A stretch of DNA of 64,000 bases from Paenibacillus allorhizosphaerae (GTDB lineage: Bacteria; Bacillota; Bacilli; Paenibacillales; NBRC-103111), in the NCBI RefSeq assembly GCF_910594985.1, contig NZ_CAJVCE010000027.1:1-64000 (forward strand). Direction: 5' to 3'. A program made the position numbers and the translations under genes. A model generated the notes under the pieces. It saw only the letters and a list, made by a program, of their open reading frames with translations, did no database searches and was not told where the DNA came from. This document shows, in pieces, positions 33,038 through 41,033 of this stretch (position 1 is the stretch's first letter; each line of letters begins with the position of its first letter).

Positions 33038-33937
33038 TTACGGGAGTTGCGAAATAAAATCGGAAACGGCGGTTACGGGATCGCCGTTTTTTCGATATTC
33101 CTGGGGCGTCGTTCCAGTCCGCTGCCGGAAAAGAGCATGAAAATGTTTCATGTCCTGATAGCCGACGGCGCCGGCGATTTGCTGCACCGTCATGCCTGTC
33201 GCTTTCAGCAGCTCGCAGCTTTTGTGAATCCGCAAATTTTGCAAGTAGGAAATAAACGTCGTCCCCGTCGCCTGGCGGAATAACCGCTGCAGATGGCTTT
33301 CGCTCAAAAAAGAATACTCCGCTACCTGTTTGAGCGTAATCGGCTCATGGCAGTGCCGGGTGATGAAGCGGATCGCCTCTTCGATTTTGCCACTGCCTTT
33401 CGTACCACTGGGCTCGGTTATGAGCGTACTGCGGTGAAGCTTGGCGATGAGCTGAATGAACAAGGCATGAACGACAGGCTCGTACCCGGGCTGCCTTTGG
33501 CGGTATTCGGCCAGCATCGTCTGAAACAGCTCGGTGAAAGCGCTGTCTGTATCGTAGTGGTGAAACCACGGCTGCGGCATTTGCTCCGGTGTGAACAAGG
33601 CGCGGTGGAGCAAGGAGTCGGGCGGAGGGAATGAGCCTGCCGCTTCGAGCGCCTGGGGGCGAAACACGCAATTGATGATGCCGAGCGTTCTGCTCTTTTC
33701 CGGCGAGGGGGGGCGGTATACGTGGGACGTCCCGATCGGGAGCAAATAAATGTCCCCTCGTTTGACCCGGACTACGGTGTCTCCGTTAATGTACTGGTAA
33801 CCGCTTCCCTCAACGACAAAGCTGATTTCGATCGCGTCATGCGAATGCAGCGGTATGCTGAACGCTTCGTAAGCCCGGTTGACGAAGACGTGCATCCCGG
33901 GACGAAACCGCTGCTCCGACGAAAATACTGGCTTCAT
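33038..33937 (-). CDS. AraC-family transcriptional regulator
   Basis: A 299-residue cytoplasmic regulator. The cupin sensor (about 15-110) has IPLHSHDAIEISFVVEGSGY and KRGDIYLLPIGTSH. The C-terminal helix-turn-helix pair (about 190-285) has ITLKQVAEYSFLSESHLQRL and IAGAVGYQDMKHFHALFRQ. ATG at 33937 follows GGGGTGG; the frame stays open to 34204 but that part has no protein character. It is divergent from a solute-binding protein gene across an imperfect palindrome, so it is the likely regulator of the 34164-37543 unit. Confidence 0.88.
   Translation of the reverse strand: MKPVFSSEQRFRPGMHVFVNRAYEAFSIPLHSHDAIEISFVVEGSGYQYINGDTVVRVKRGDIYLLPIGTSHVYRPPSPEKSRTLGIINCVFRPQALEAAGSFPPPDSLLHRALFTPEQMPQPWFHHYDTDSAFTELFQTMLAEYRQRQPGYEPVVHALFIQLIAKLHRSTLITEPSGTKGSGKIEEAIRFITRHCHEPITLKQVAEYSFLSESHLQRLFRQATGTTFISYLQNLRIHKSCELLKATGMTVQQIAGAVGYQDMKHFHALFRQRTGTTPQEYRKNGDPVTAVSDFISQLP
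33064..33092 (+). terminator. Terminator embedded in the convergent AraC gene
   Basis: AAACGGCG / CGCCGTTT followed by TTTTTT would stop plus-strand transcripts from the dehydrogenase. It lies wholly inside the last codons of the minus-strand AraC gene. Confidence 0.7.
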
Positions 33938-34026
33938 GTAATGCCACCCCATCCATCCGAATGCAATCGCTTCAATTCCATTATACAAGCGGCATCGCAC
34001 CGAAAAAAGAGCGTTTTGCCCTATAT

Positions 34027-34072
34027 ATATGAGGGAAATCCCCCATATGCGAAAACGCGCAGTTGATATAAT
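34027..34072 (+). promoter_or_regulatory. Palindrome next to a -10 element, probable AraC operator
   Basis: ATATGAGGG-AAAT-CCCCCATAT (34027-34048, one mismatch) lies where a -35 box would be for the TATAAT at 34067-34072. No good -35 sequence is present, as expected for an activated promoter. The downstream gene is the solute-binding protein; the divergent gene is the AraC regulator. Confidence 0.5.
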
Positions 34073-34163
34073 GGAATCAATGACAGCGGTTTCAAAATAG
34101 CACGGATGCATGCAGCATCGATGCAATGGTATCGGATCGAATGACGGAGAGGGGCGTTCCAAC

Positions 34164-35495
34164 ATGAACAAAAGGTTGATCGTGCTTTCGGCTTTGATAG
34201 GCATCGGAGGGGTGTCCGGCTGTTCGGGTCCGGCGCAGCCGTCCGCGGAGACGGGCGGAACGGGGAAGGAGCCGGCTCAGGCCGTGCGCAGCGCGCCGAC
34301 CGAGCCGGTCGAGCTATCGATTTATTCCGCGGGGGGAACGCAAAACGAGGAGTTTGAAAAAAATTACGCCGAGTTGATTAAGAAAAAATTCCCCCATGTG
34401 ACCATCAAGTACATTAACCCGAGAGACGGAGAGGGCAGCAAGTTCGAAAACCTGATTTTGGCCGGCGTCAATATCGATTTGTATTACGAATCGATCGGCA
34501 CGTTCTTTTCGACGATGTCAAGAAACAAGGCGCAGTACGATTTATCCCCACTTATCAAGGAACGGGGGCTGGACTTGAACCGGTTCGAGCCGACGCTGAT
34601 TGACGCGGTTCGAAAGAATAGCAAGGGTGAGATTTGGGGACTTCCAGTCACGACGAACGGCATGTCGCTGTACTACAACAAAGAGCTGTTTAACAAATTC
34701 GGCGTTCCTTACTTGAAAGACGGGATGACTTGGGATGAACTGTACGAGACGGCCAATCGGCTGAACCGGACGGACGGGGACAAGAAGATCGCGGGACTGG
34801 CGATTTCACCAAGCCACAGCATGAGGATGAACGTTTATTCCTTGCCGTTCGTGGATCCGCAGACGATGCAGGCGACGTTCGGAAACGAGCGGTGGAAGCA
34901 AGTGCTTGATCCGATTTTGGCTCCCGCGAAAGAGTCTGCGTATCGGGCGAAAATGGATGAGCTGGAAGGTAAGCTTCCGTATTCCGGCGAATGGCTGAAG
35001 AAGCAGGAGTTGGCGATCTTCGGCGTCTTCTCCGACTGGCAGGTCGTCAGCCCGACGCCGGTTCCTTTCGATTGGGATATCGCCGCCTACCCGACGTCCA
35101 AAGATTTGCCCGGGATCGGCAGCCAGCAATACCCGGTCTATTGGTCGATTCCGGCATTCGCGAAGCATAAAGAACAGGCGTTTGAAGTGCTTAGCTATCT
35201 AGTGTCCGACGAGTACCAGTTGGCGCTATCCAAACGGGGCGGAATGACGGTATTGAACAATCCTTCCATCCAGAAGGCATTCGGTCAAGACAGTCCGAAT
35301 AAGGACAAAAATTTGAACGCGGCTTATTATAACAAATTTGCTCCGATTTCGCCGAAGACCGATTTTGAGAAAACGGCGGAGACGGCCATCACGAATAAGC
35401 TGGTCGATCTCGCATACGGGCGAACTGATCTCAATACCGCTTTGCGCCAGGCGGCGGAAGAGGCGAACAAGGAAATTCAATCGGCCGGCAAATAA
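34164..35495 (+). CDS. Sugar ABC transporter solute-binding lipoprotein (orphan)
   Basis: A 443-residue lipoprotein. The signal peptide ends in lipobox GVSGC (Cys near 20). The mature part is a family 1 sugar-binding protein with SIYSAGGTQNEEFEKNY, WGLPVTTNGMSLYYNKELF and a C-terminal DLNTALRQAAEEANKEI. ATG at 34164 follows GAGAGGGG. No permease or ATPase gene is adjacent; instead an isomerase and a PmoA-like gene follow. It must therefore use permeases encoded elsewhere. Its substrate is presumably the sugar handled by the surrounding dehydrogenases. Confidence 0.88.
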   Translation: MNKRLIVLSALIGIGGVSGCSGPAQPSAETGGTGKEPAQAVRSAPTEPVELSIYSAGGTQNEEFEKNYAELIKKKFPHVTIKYINPRDGEGSKFENLILAGVNIDLYYESIGTFFSTMSRNKAQYDLSPLIKERGLDLNRFEPTLIDAVRKNSKGEIWGLPVTTNGMSLYYNKELFNKFGVPYLKDGMTWDELYETANRLNRTDGDKKIAGLAISPSHSMRMNVYSLPFVDPQTMQATFGNERWKQVLDPILAPAKESAYRAKMDELEGKLPYSGEWLKKQELAIFGVFSDWQVVSPTPVPFDWDIAAYPTSKDLPGIGSQQYPVYWSIPAFAKHKEQAFEVLSYLVSDEYQLALSKRGGMTVLNNPSIQKAFGQDSPNKDKNLNAAYYNKFAPISPKTDFEKTAETAITNKLVDLAYGRTDLNTALRQAAEEANKEIQSAGK

Positions 35496-35525
35496 CGGGA
35501 TCCGCAAAAAAGGAGAATGCTGCAA

Positions 35526-36407
35526 ATGAGCGAAGCCTTCATCCCTATGGGATGCTGCCTGCCCTCGGGAACTTTTATGCCTCAAGGGAATCATCGTCCG
35601 GAAACAGGGCGGCAGCATGATCCCGTGGACGCGTTGATTCGCGGAGTGACCGATATATTGCAGGAAGGTTATGATTTTGCCGAGCTTACGGTAGGCTCGG
35701 TTGCTTCTTTGACCGAAGTGGATTATGAGCGTCTGGCCGGCCGCATGAACGCGGAAGGACTGCAAGTTCCCGTGTTCAACAGCTTCATTCCGCCGAGGCT
35801 GAAGCTTACCGGACTGGAAGTCGACGAGGAGGCCGTTCGCGCTTATGTGGAGGCAGCCGTATCCAGAACCGCCGCACTCGGTGCCGAAATCATCGTGTTC
35901 GGAAGCGGCGGGGCCAGATCGCTCCCAGAAGGTTTCTCCGCCGAACACGGGCGAGAGCAAATAAGGCGCTTTTTGCAGCTGTGCGATACATCGGCTGCGG
36001 CGCATGGAGTAACGATAGCGATCGAGCCGCTGAACCGCAAGGAGTGCAATGTGATCAATACGGTCGCCGAGGCGTTGGTGCTGGCAAAATCGATGAACCT
36101 GCCGCAAATCCGCGTGCTGGCCGACGCGTATCATATGCGGCTTGAGAACGAGCCGATGGATATCATTCGGCAGGCGGCGGCAGACGGTATGCTGGCGCAT
36201 GTGCATTACGCGGAAGCGGATCGCAGCTTTCCGTGCGGTGCCGCCAAGGATGGGATTGATCTGGAAAGCTGTTTCCGGCAGCTCGCGGGGAGCGGGTACG
36301 AAGGACGGATTTCCGCTGAATGCTTTACAAGCAGCGGGCTGAAGGACTGCGGCGTGTCGCTGGAATATGTCAAAAAAATATGGAATCTATCCGTTCAGCA
36401 GAGGTGA
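35526..36407 (+). CDS. Sugar phosphate isomerase/epimerase family (TIM barrel)
   Basis: A 293-residue cytoplasmic TIM barrel, distinct from the one at 29684. Metal ligands are likely Glu in TIAIEPLNRKE, Asp in VLADAYHM, His in AHVHYAEAD and Glu in ISAECF. The pattern resembles hydroxypyruvate isomerase or tagatose/psicose 3-epimerase-like proteins. ATG at 35526 has AGGAG ten bases upstream; an ATG at 35517 is too close to it. The gene is followed by PmoA after five bases, so both are translated together. Confidence 0.85.
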   Translation: MSEAFIPMGCCLPSGTFMPQGNHRPETGRQHDPVDALIRGVTDILQEGYDFAELTVGSVASLTEVDYERLAGRMNAEGLQVPVFNSFIPPRLKLTGLEVDEEAVRAYVEAAVSRTAALGAEIIVFGSGGARSLPEGFSAEHGREQIRRFLQLCDTSAAAHGVTIAIEPLNRKECNVINTVAEALVLAKSMNLPQIRVLADAYHMRLENEPMDIIRQAAADGMLAHVHYAEADRSFPCGAAKDGIDLESCFRQLAGSGYEGRISAECFTSSGLKDCGVSLEYVKKIWNLSVQQR

Positions 36408-36412
36408 CCTTG

Positions 36413-37543
36413 ATGAAAACTTTGTTTAAGCTTGTAGTAAATGCCGGAAATCATAACCGCACGCATTGCCCGGTATCTTACTGGATTTCCTCCGAATCAC
36501 CGCTTTTACAAGGCAGCGGTATCGAGCTTCTGCGGCTAACGACCGCGGCTGGAGAAGTGGTTCCATTGCAGTGTGAGGAGAGTGAAGGGAACGTCACGCT
36601 CCACTGGATCGTGCAAAAGCTGGATGCCGGCGAATCGGCCGTCTTTGTTGTGGAAGCAGGCGACAAGCGCCAGGAAGCGGTCGAAGGGCTAACGCTGATC
36701 GAGAAAGAGAATCGGATGGATGTCCATATCGGCGGAACGTATTTTACGTCCTACGTATACGATGCGGAGCTGGCCAAACCTTATCTTGGCCCGGTAATCG
36801 GTCCTTACGGCGAAAGCTTTACGCGGCTCGATTTTGAGACGAAGGAGCACCCGCATCACCGCTCGGTATGGCTGGCGGTCGGCGACGTCAACGGCGTCGA
36901 TCTGTGGAACGAGCCCAAGGACCGGCACGGCATCCAGACGTTTGATGGATTCAAGGAACGTGTGTCAGGACCGGTATTCGCCAGATTGACCGCGAGCCAG
37001 CAGTGGTGCAATAACGGCAAAAGGCCGCAGATGGCGGAAAAGCGGACGATGACCTTTTATAACACTCCCGCGGGAGAGCGGTTCATCGATCTGGATACGG
37101 AGCTTCGGGCGCTGGGGCGGATCGAGTTCGGGGCGACGAAGGAAGCGGGACCGCTCGGTATCCGGGTCGCCGAGTCCATGAAGGCGGAGAACGGCGGAAC
37201 GATCGTCAATGCGTTCGGTTCGGTCGGCGAGGCGGAATGCTGGGGACAGCGCGCGCCATGGTGCGATTATTACGGCAATGTTGGGGGCCAGACGCTAGGC
37301 ATCGCGGCTTTCGACCATCCGGACAATATGGACTTTCCAACCTTCTGGCATGTGCGGGACTACGGGCTTCTGGCGGCTAATAACTTATATTTCTTGGGCG
37401 GCAAGCTGTTTCAAAAAGGCGAGACGATCCGATACAGACATCGCATTTATTTTCATGAGGGCGACACGCTGGCGGCCGGCGTAGCGGGTAAGTACCACGA
37501 TTATATTCACCCGCCGGTTGTAAAGCTGGAAGAGCAGTCGTGA
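36413..37543 (+). CDS. PmoA family protein (DUF6807)
   Basis: A 376-residue cytoplasmic protein of the so-called PmoA family (DUF6807). The name comes from an annotation error, and it is not a methane monooxygenase. Family signatures are PYLGPVIGPYGESFTRLDF, HPHHRSVWLAVGDVNGVDLW and FDHPDNMDFPTFWHVRDYG. The His cluster HPHH may bind metal or substrate. Such genes often sit with Gfo/Idh/MocA dehydrogenases and isomerases in sugar-use loci, as here. GAGGTGA precedes the ATG. Function is not established; a role in processing keto-sugars is inferred. Confidence 0.85.
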   Translation: MKTLFKLVVNAGNHNRTHCPVSYWISSESPLLQGSGIELLRLTTAAGEVVPLQCEESEGNVTLHWIVQKLDAGESAVFVVEAGDKRQEAVEGLTLIEKENRMDVHIGGTYFTSYVYDAELAKPYLGPVIGPYGESFTRLDFETKEHPHHRSVWLAVGDVNGVDLWNEPKDRHGIQTFDGFKERVSGPVFARLTASQQWCNNGKRPQMAEKRTMTFYNTPAGERFIDLDTELRALGRIEFGATKEAGPLGIRVAESMKAENGGTIVNAFGSVGEAECWGQRAPWCDYYGNVGGQTLGIAAFDHPDNMDFPTFWHVRDYGLLAANNLYFLGGKLFQKGETIRYRHRIYFHEGDTLAAGVAGKYHDYIHPPVVKLEEQS

Positions 37544-37619
37544 TGCTACGAGGTATGGACGGAATACATATTAAATAAGAAGAAACGATATGCTCAAAAA
37601 GAAATCTATCATTACGACG

Positions 37620-37670
37620 AACTGCAGTCCGATTGTTAGACAAAGCTAACAATCGGAGATGCAGTTTTTC
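37620..37670 (+). terminator. Rho-independent terminator
   Basis: ACTGCA and CCGATTGTTAG pair with CTAACAATCGG and TGCAGT across a 6-base loop with small internal bulges, then TTTTTC. It closes the sugar-oxidation locus. Confidence 0.92.
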
Positions 37671-37816
37671 TTATTTGTTACTGGACCCCCTTACCTCGCA
37701 AACGCTGCCGATTTCCGAGCCGATATCTTTCTACCCTTCACCTGATGATTCTCCCCTTACTCGATTGGGCTGCGGGGTATAGAATGAACTCAGAAACAAC
37801 AGGGGAGGTTAATAAA

Positions 37817-39139
37817 ATGAAAAAAATATACACAATTGGATTATCGATGGCGGTTGCCGCTTCCGTACTGGCGGGCTGCGGCGCGCAAACGGACGATCAA
37901 GGTTCCGCTGCCGCCGGCGGCTCTAAAGATAAAGTAAAGCTTTCCGTATGGCACAACTGGACGGGCCAGGACGCGAAAGCGATTGCGATGCGAAAAATTT
38001 TGGACGACTTCCAGGCACAGCATCCGGAAGTACAGCTTGAAGTGGAAGGCCTTCCTACGGACGGTTTGAAAACGCGCTTGCGTACGGTTGCCGCAGCCGA
38101 CGAAATGCCGGATTTGTTCGTCATGTGGCCGGACGCGATGACCAAAGAATTCGTAAACGGCGGTTTGCTGCAGCCGGTCGACGAATTTTTGAACAGCAAG
38201 CCGGAGTGGAAAAACAACTTCATTCCGAATGCGCTTGACGGCTTCACGGTCGACGGCAAAACGTACACGGTGCCGATGAACCTTGCGCCAAGCTCGTTCA
38301 TTTACTACAACCAGGCGATTTTCGATAAATACGGCGTGAAAGTGCCGAAAACGTGGGACGATTTGAAGTCGGCAATCGACACATTCAACAAGAACAATGT
38401 CATTCCGGTCGCACTTGGCAATAAAGCGAACTGGGTAGCGCAATCGACCATCTTCAGTACGATCGCCGACCGCATTACGGGGACCGACTGGTTCCTCAAA
38501 GCGGCAAGCCAGAACGGCGCCAAGTTCACCGATCCGGAATTTGTAAAAGCACTTACCGTGATGCAGGATCTTGGAAAGTCGAAAGCGTTCCAGGATGGCT
38601 TTAACAGCATCGACGAAAACCAAATGATGCAGCTGTATTTCCAAGGAAAATCGGCGATGTTCATCGACGGCGGTTGGGCGCTGGCGAACCTGGTCAATAA
38701 CGCTCCGAAAGAAGTGCTCGATACGACACATATTTCCATTCTTCCGGCGATCGATGGAGGCAAAGGCAATGCGCAATCGACTGCAGGCGTTGTCGGGACA
38801 GGAATGGGCGTAAGCAAAAAAGTAACCGGTGCGCGGAAGGATGCGGCTATGCAATTGCTGTACGCATTGTCCGGTCCGGAAGGCCAAAAAGCGACGCTGG
38901 GCAGCAGCACGCTCGTCAGCTACAAAATCGATGTAGATAAGAGCAAAGCGCACCCGCTCTTCGTTGAGCTGAACGAACTGATGAAAAATACGAAAATCAG
39001 CCCGGTGTACGATTCCAAATTAAGCTCCGCTGCGGTTGAAGTGATCAATAACGGTCTTCAGGAGCTGCTCATGGGCGGTAATCCGGAAACGATCGCCAAA
39101 AAAATTCAGGACGCTCAGGCGGGCGCTTTAGGCAAGTAA
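37817..39139 (+). CDS. Sugar ABC transporter solute-binding lipoprotein
   Basis: A 440-residue lipoprotein with a signal peptide and lipobox VLAGC (Cys near 19). The mature domain is a family 1 binding protein: LSVWHNWTGQDAKA, DGKTYTVPMNLAPSSFIYYN, MFIDGGWALANL. AGGGGAGG precedes the ATG at 37817 with 9-base spacing. The two permease genes follow after a stem-loop, then a YesM/YesN pair and a beta-mannosidase. The likely ligand is a mannoside or mannose-containing oligosaccharide. The ATPase is missing from the locus, as usual where a shared MsmX-type ATPase serves many importers. Confidence 0.92.
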   Translation: MKKIYTIGLSMAVAASVLAGCGAQTDDQGSAAAGGSKDKVKLSVWHNWTGQDAKAIAMRKILDDFQAQHPEVQLEVEGLPTDGLKTRLRTVAAADEMPDLFVMWPDAMTKEFVNGGLLQPVDEFLNSKPEWKNNFIPNALDGFTVDGKTYTVPMNLAPSSFIYYNQAIFDKYGVKVPKTWDDLKSAIDTFNKNNVIPVALGNKANWVAQSTIFSTIADRITGTDWFLKAASQNGAKFTDPEFVKALTVMQDLGKSKAFQDGFNSIDENQMMQLYFQGKSAMFIDGGWALANLVNNAPKEVLDTTHISILPAIDGGKGNAQSTAGVVGTGMGVSKKVTGARKDAAMQLLYALSGPEGQKATLGSSTLVSYKIDVDKSKAHPLFVELNELMKNTKISPVYDSKLSSAAVEVINNGLQELLMGGNPETIAKKIQDAQAGALGK

Positions 39140-39160
39140 TTCGAACAACCGCCTCACTCG

Positions 39161-39183
39161 CAGCCCTCCCTAGCGGAGGGCTG
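39161..39183 (+). other. Intercistronic stem-loop after the binding-protein gene
   Basis: CAGCCCTCC-CTAGC-GGAGGGCTG is a perfect 9-bp stem without a T-run. Such hairpins protect the 3' end of binding-protein mRNA and let it exceed permease mRNA. Confidence 0.7.
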
Positions 39184-39206
39184 ACGATTTGGTAAAGGAA
39201 GTGAGT

Positions 39207-40109
39207 ATGAGAATGAACAACACGCTGCGTGTAAGGCGCTTTATGGTTTTCGGCCTGCTGCCCGCCATTGTCGTTTACGCTTTGTTCGTGTTCGTGCCTG
39301 TCATTTGGTCCGCCTATTACGGGTTCTTCGATTGGAAGGGCATCGGCGAGGCCAAATTTATCGGCCTCAAAAACTACGTTGAAATTCTTCACGACCCGGT
39401 CTTCTGGCGGGCGCTGAAAAACAACATTATATTCGTGCTGGCTTCCGTTTTCGGGCAAGTGCCGCTTGCACTCGTGCTTGCCATCGTCCTTCATAAAAGC
39501 AATGCGCTTCAGCGGTTCCTGCGTTCCGCCATTTTTATGCCGATGGTTTTGTCGTCGGTCATTATCGGGATGATCTGGCAATATATATACCACCCGCAAA
39601 TCGGCATTCTTAACTTTTTGCTCGATAAATTGGGTCTAAGCAGTTGGAAGCTGCAATGGCTTTCCGACGCGAAAATCGCCATTTTCTCGATGACGCCTCC
39701 GCTTATCTGGAGCTTCGTCGGGTTGTACTTGATTATTTTTATCTCCGCATTTCAAAATATTCCGGGGGATATTCACGATGCCGCACTTATTGACGGAGCC
39801 AGCGGCGCACGCAAGCTGTTCTCCATTACGCTTCCGATGATTTGGAGCACGGTGCAGGTGGCGCTCATTCTTTGTATCTCCGGCAGTTTGAAATCGTTCG
39901 ACCTGGTGTATGTGATGACGAAGGGCGGTCCGGCGCACTCTACCGAGCTTCTTGCGACCTATATGTATAATTCGACGTTTTCATCATACCGGTACGGGTT
40001 CGGGAGCGCGATCTCGACTTCGATCGTCCTGATCAGTCTGCTCATTATCGGTACAAGCCAATGGTTGACCAGCAGAAAACAAAAGCATGCGGAAGGGAGG
40101 GCACACTAA
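39207..40109 (+). CDS. Sugar ABC transporter permease (MalF/UgpA type)
   Basis: A 300-residue inner-membrane protein with six predicted helices, starting with FMVFGLLPAIVVYALFVFVP. The EAA loop that contacts the ATPase is DIHDAALIDGASGARKLFSITLP. ATG at 39207 follows AAGGAAGTGAG; an in-frame TTG at 39189 is less likely. It overlaps the next permease (TAATG), so the two are made in equal amounts. Confidence 0.93.
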   Translation: MRMNNTLRVRRFMVFGLLPAIVVYALFVFVPVIWSAYYGFFDWKGIGEAKFIGLKNYVEILHDPVFWRALKNNIIFVLASVFGQVPLALVLAIVLHKSNALQRFLRSAIFMPMVLSSVIIGMIWQYIYHPQIGILNFLLDKLGLSSWKLQWLSDAKIAIFSMTPPLIWSFVGLYLIIFISAFQNIPGDIHDAALIDGASGARKLFSITLPMIWSTVQVALILCISGSLKSFDLVYVMTKGGPAHSTELLATYMYNSTFSSYRYGFGSAISTSIVLISLLIIGTSQWLTSRKQKHAEGRAH

Positions 40110-40981
40110 TGAATACGACGGTTCCGGTGCAGACGTCTTCACATAAATTCGGTTTTTCGGTGAAAAAATGGAGACGAGGCATCTTTTGGACGCTGATGGC
40201 CGTTTACGGTCTGATTACGTTATATCCATTATTGTGGCTGTTCATCAGCGCCTTCAAGTCGAATGCCGAATTCATTAACCGGCCCTTCAGTTTCCCGGAA
40301 GTATGGCAGGTGGACAATTTCGTCAAGGCGTGGAAAAGCTCCAAGATGGGCATAGCTTTTTTCAACTCCCTTATCGTATCCGTGGTTTCTTTGGCGATCA
40401 CCTTGTTCATCTCGGCGCTCGCTTCCTTCGTGCTTGCCCGTTTCCGCTTTAAGATGAAAGGCTGGATCATGGGTTTCTTCGTCGTAGGGATGCTGATCCC
40501 GATTCACAGCACGCTCGTTCCGTTATTTATATTAATGAAGCAAATGTCGCTGCTGAACACCTACTGGGCACTTATTCTACCTTACACGGCGTTTGCGCTG
40601 CCGACCGCGATTTTTGTGCTTACGGCTTATTTGTCCTCCATCCCTAAGGAGATCGAGGAAGCCGCATTCATCGACGGGACCGGACTTTGGGGTGTATTTC
40701 TGAGGGTCATGCTGCCGATCTCGCTGCCTGCGCTGTCGACGGTTACGATTTTGAGCTTCCTTCATTTCTGGAACGATTTCTCCTTCGCACTTGTATTTAT
40801 AAGCAAGTCCAGTCTTAAAACGCTGCCGCTGGCGATTGCAACGTTCGCGGACGGGTACCAGACGGATTACGGGTTAACGCTTGCTGCGATGACGATCGCC
40901 GTCATTCCGACGATCATTGTCTACCTTTTGTTCCAGGAGCAAGTGATGAAAGGGATGACCGCCGGCGCGGTAAAAGGATAA
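40109..40981 (+). CDS. Sugar ABC transporter permease (MalG/UgpE type)
   Basis: A 290-residue inner-membrane protein with six helices: FWTLMAVYGLITLYPLLWLF, then a mid-protein core and a C-terminal helix ending in FQEQVMKGMTAGAVKG, the hallmark tail of MalG-like permeases. The EAA motif is EIEEAAFIDGTGLWGVF. The ATG overlaps the upstream stop and follows GGAGGG. It forms the importer with the preceding permease. Confidence 0.94.
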   Translation: MNTTVPVQTSSHKFGFSVKKWRRGIFWTLMAVYGLITLYPLLWLFISAFKSNAEFINRPFSFPEVWQVDNFVKAWKSSKMGIAFFNSLIVSVVSLAITLFISALASFVLARFRFKMKGWIMGFFVVGMLIPIHSTLVPLFILMKQMSLLNTYWALILPYTAFALPTAIFVLTAYLSSIPKEIEEAAFIDGTGLWGVFLRVMLPISLPALSTVTILSFLHFWNDFSFALVFISKSSLKTLPLAIATFADGYQTDYGLTLAAMTIAVIPTIIVYLLFQEQVMKGMTAGAVKG

Positions 40982-41033
40982 TACGGCCTGATTCGATTCG
41001 GATCATATGAATGGCGCAGGGGATGGGACAACA

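Noticed and set aside
36413..37543. Methane monooxygenase subunit
   Set aside because: The PmoA family name is a historical label for DUF6807; the protein is soluble and has no relation to membrane methane monooxygenase.
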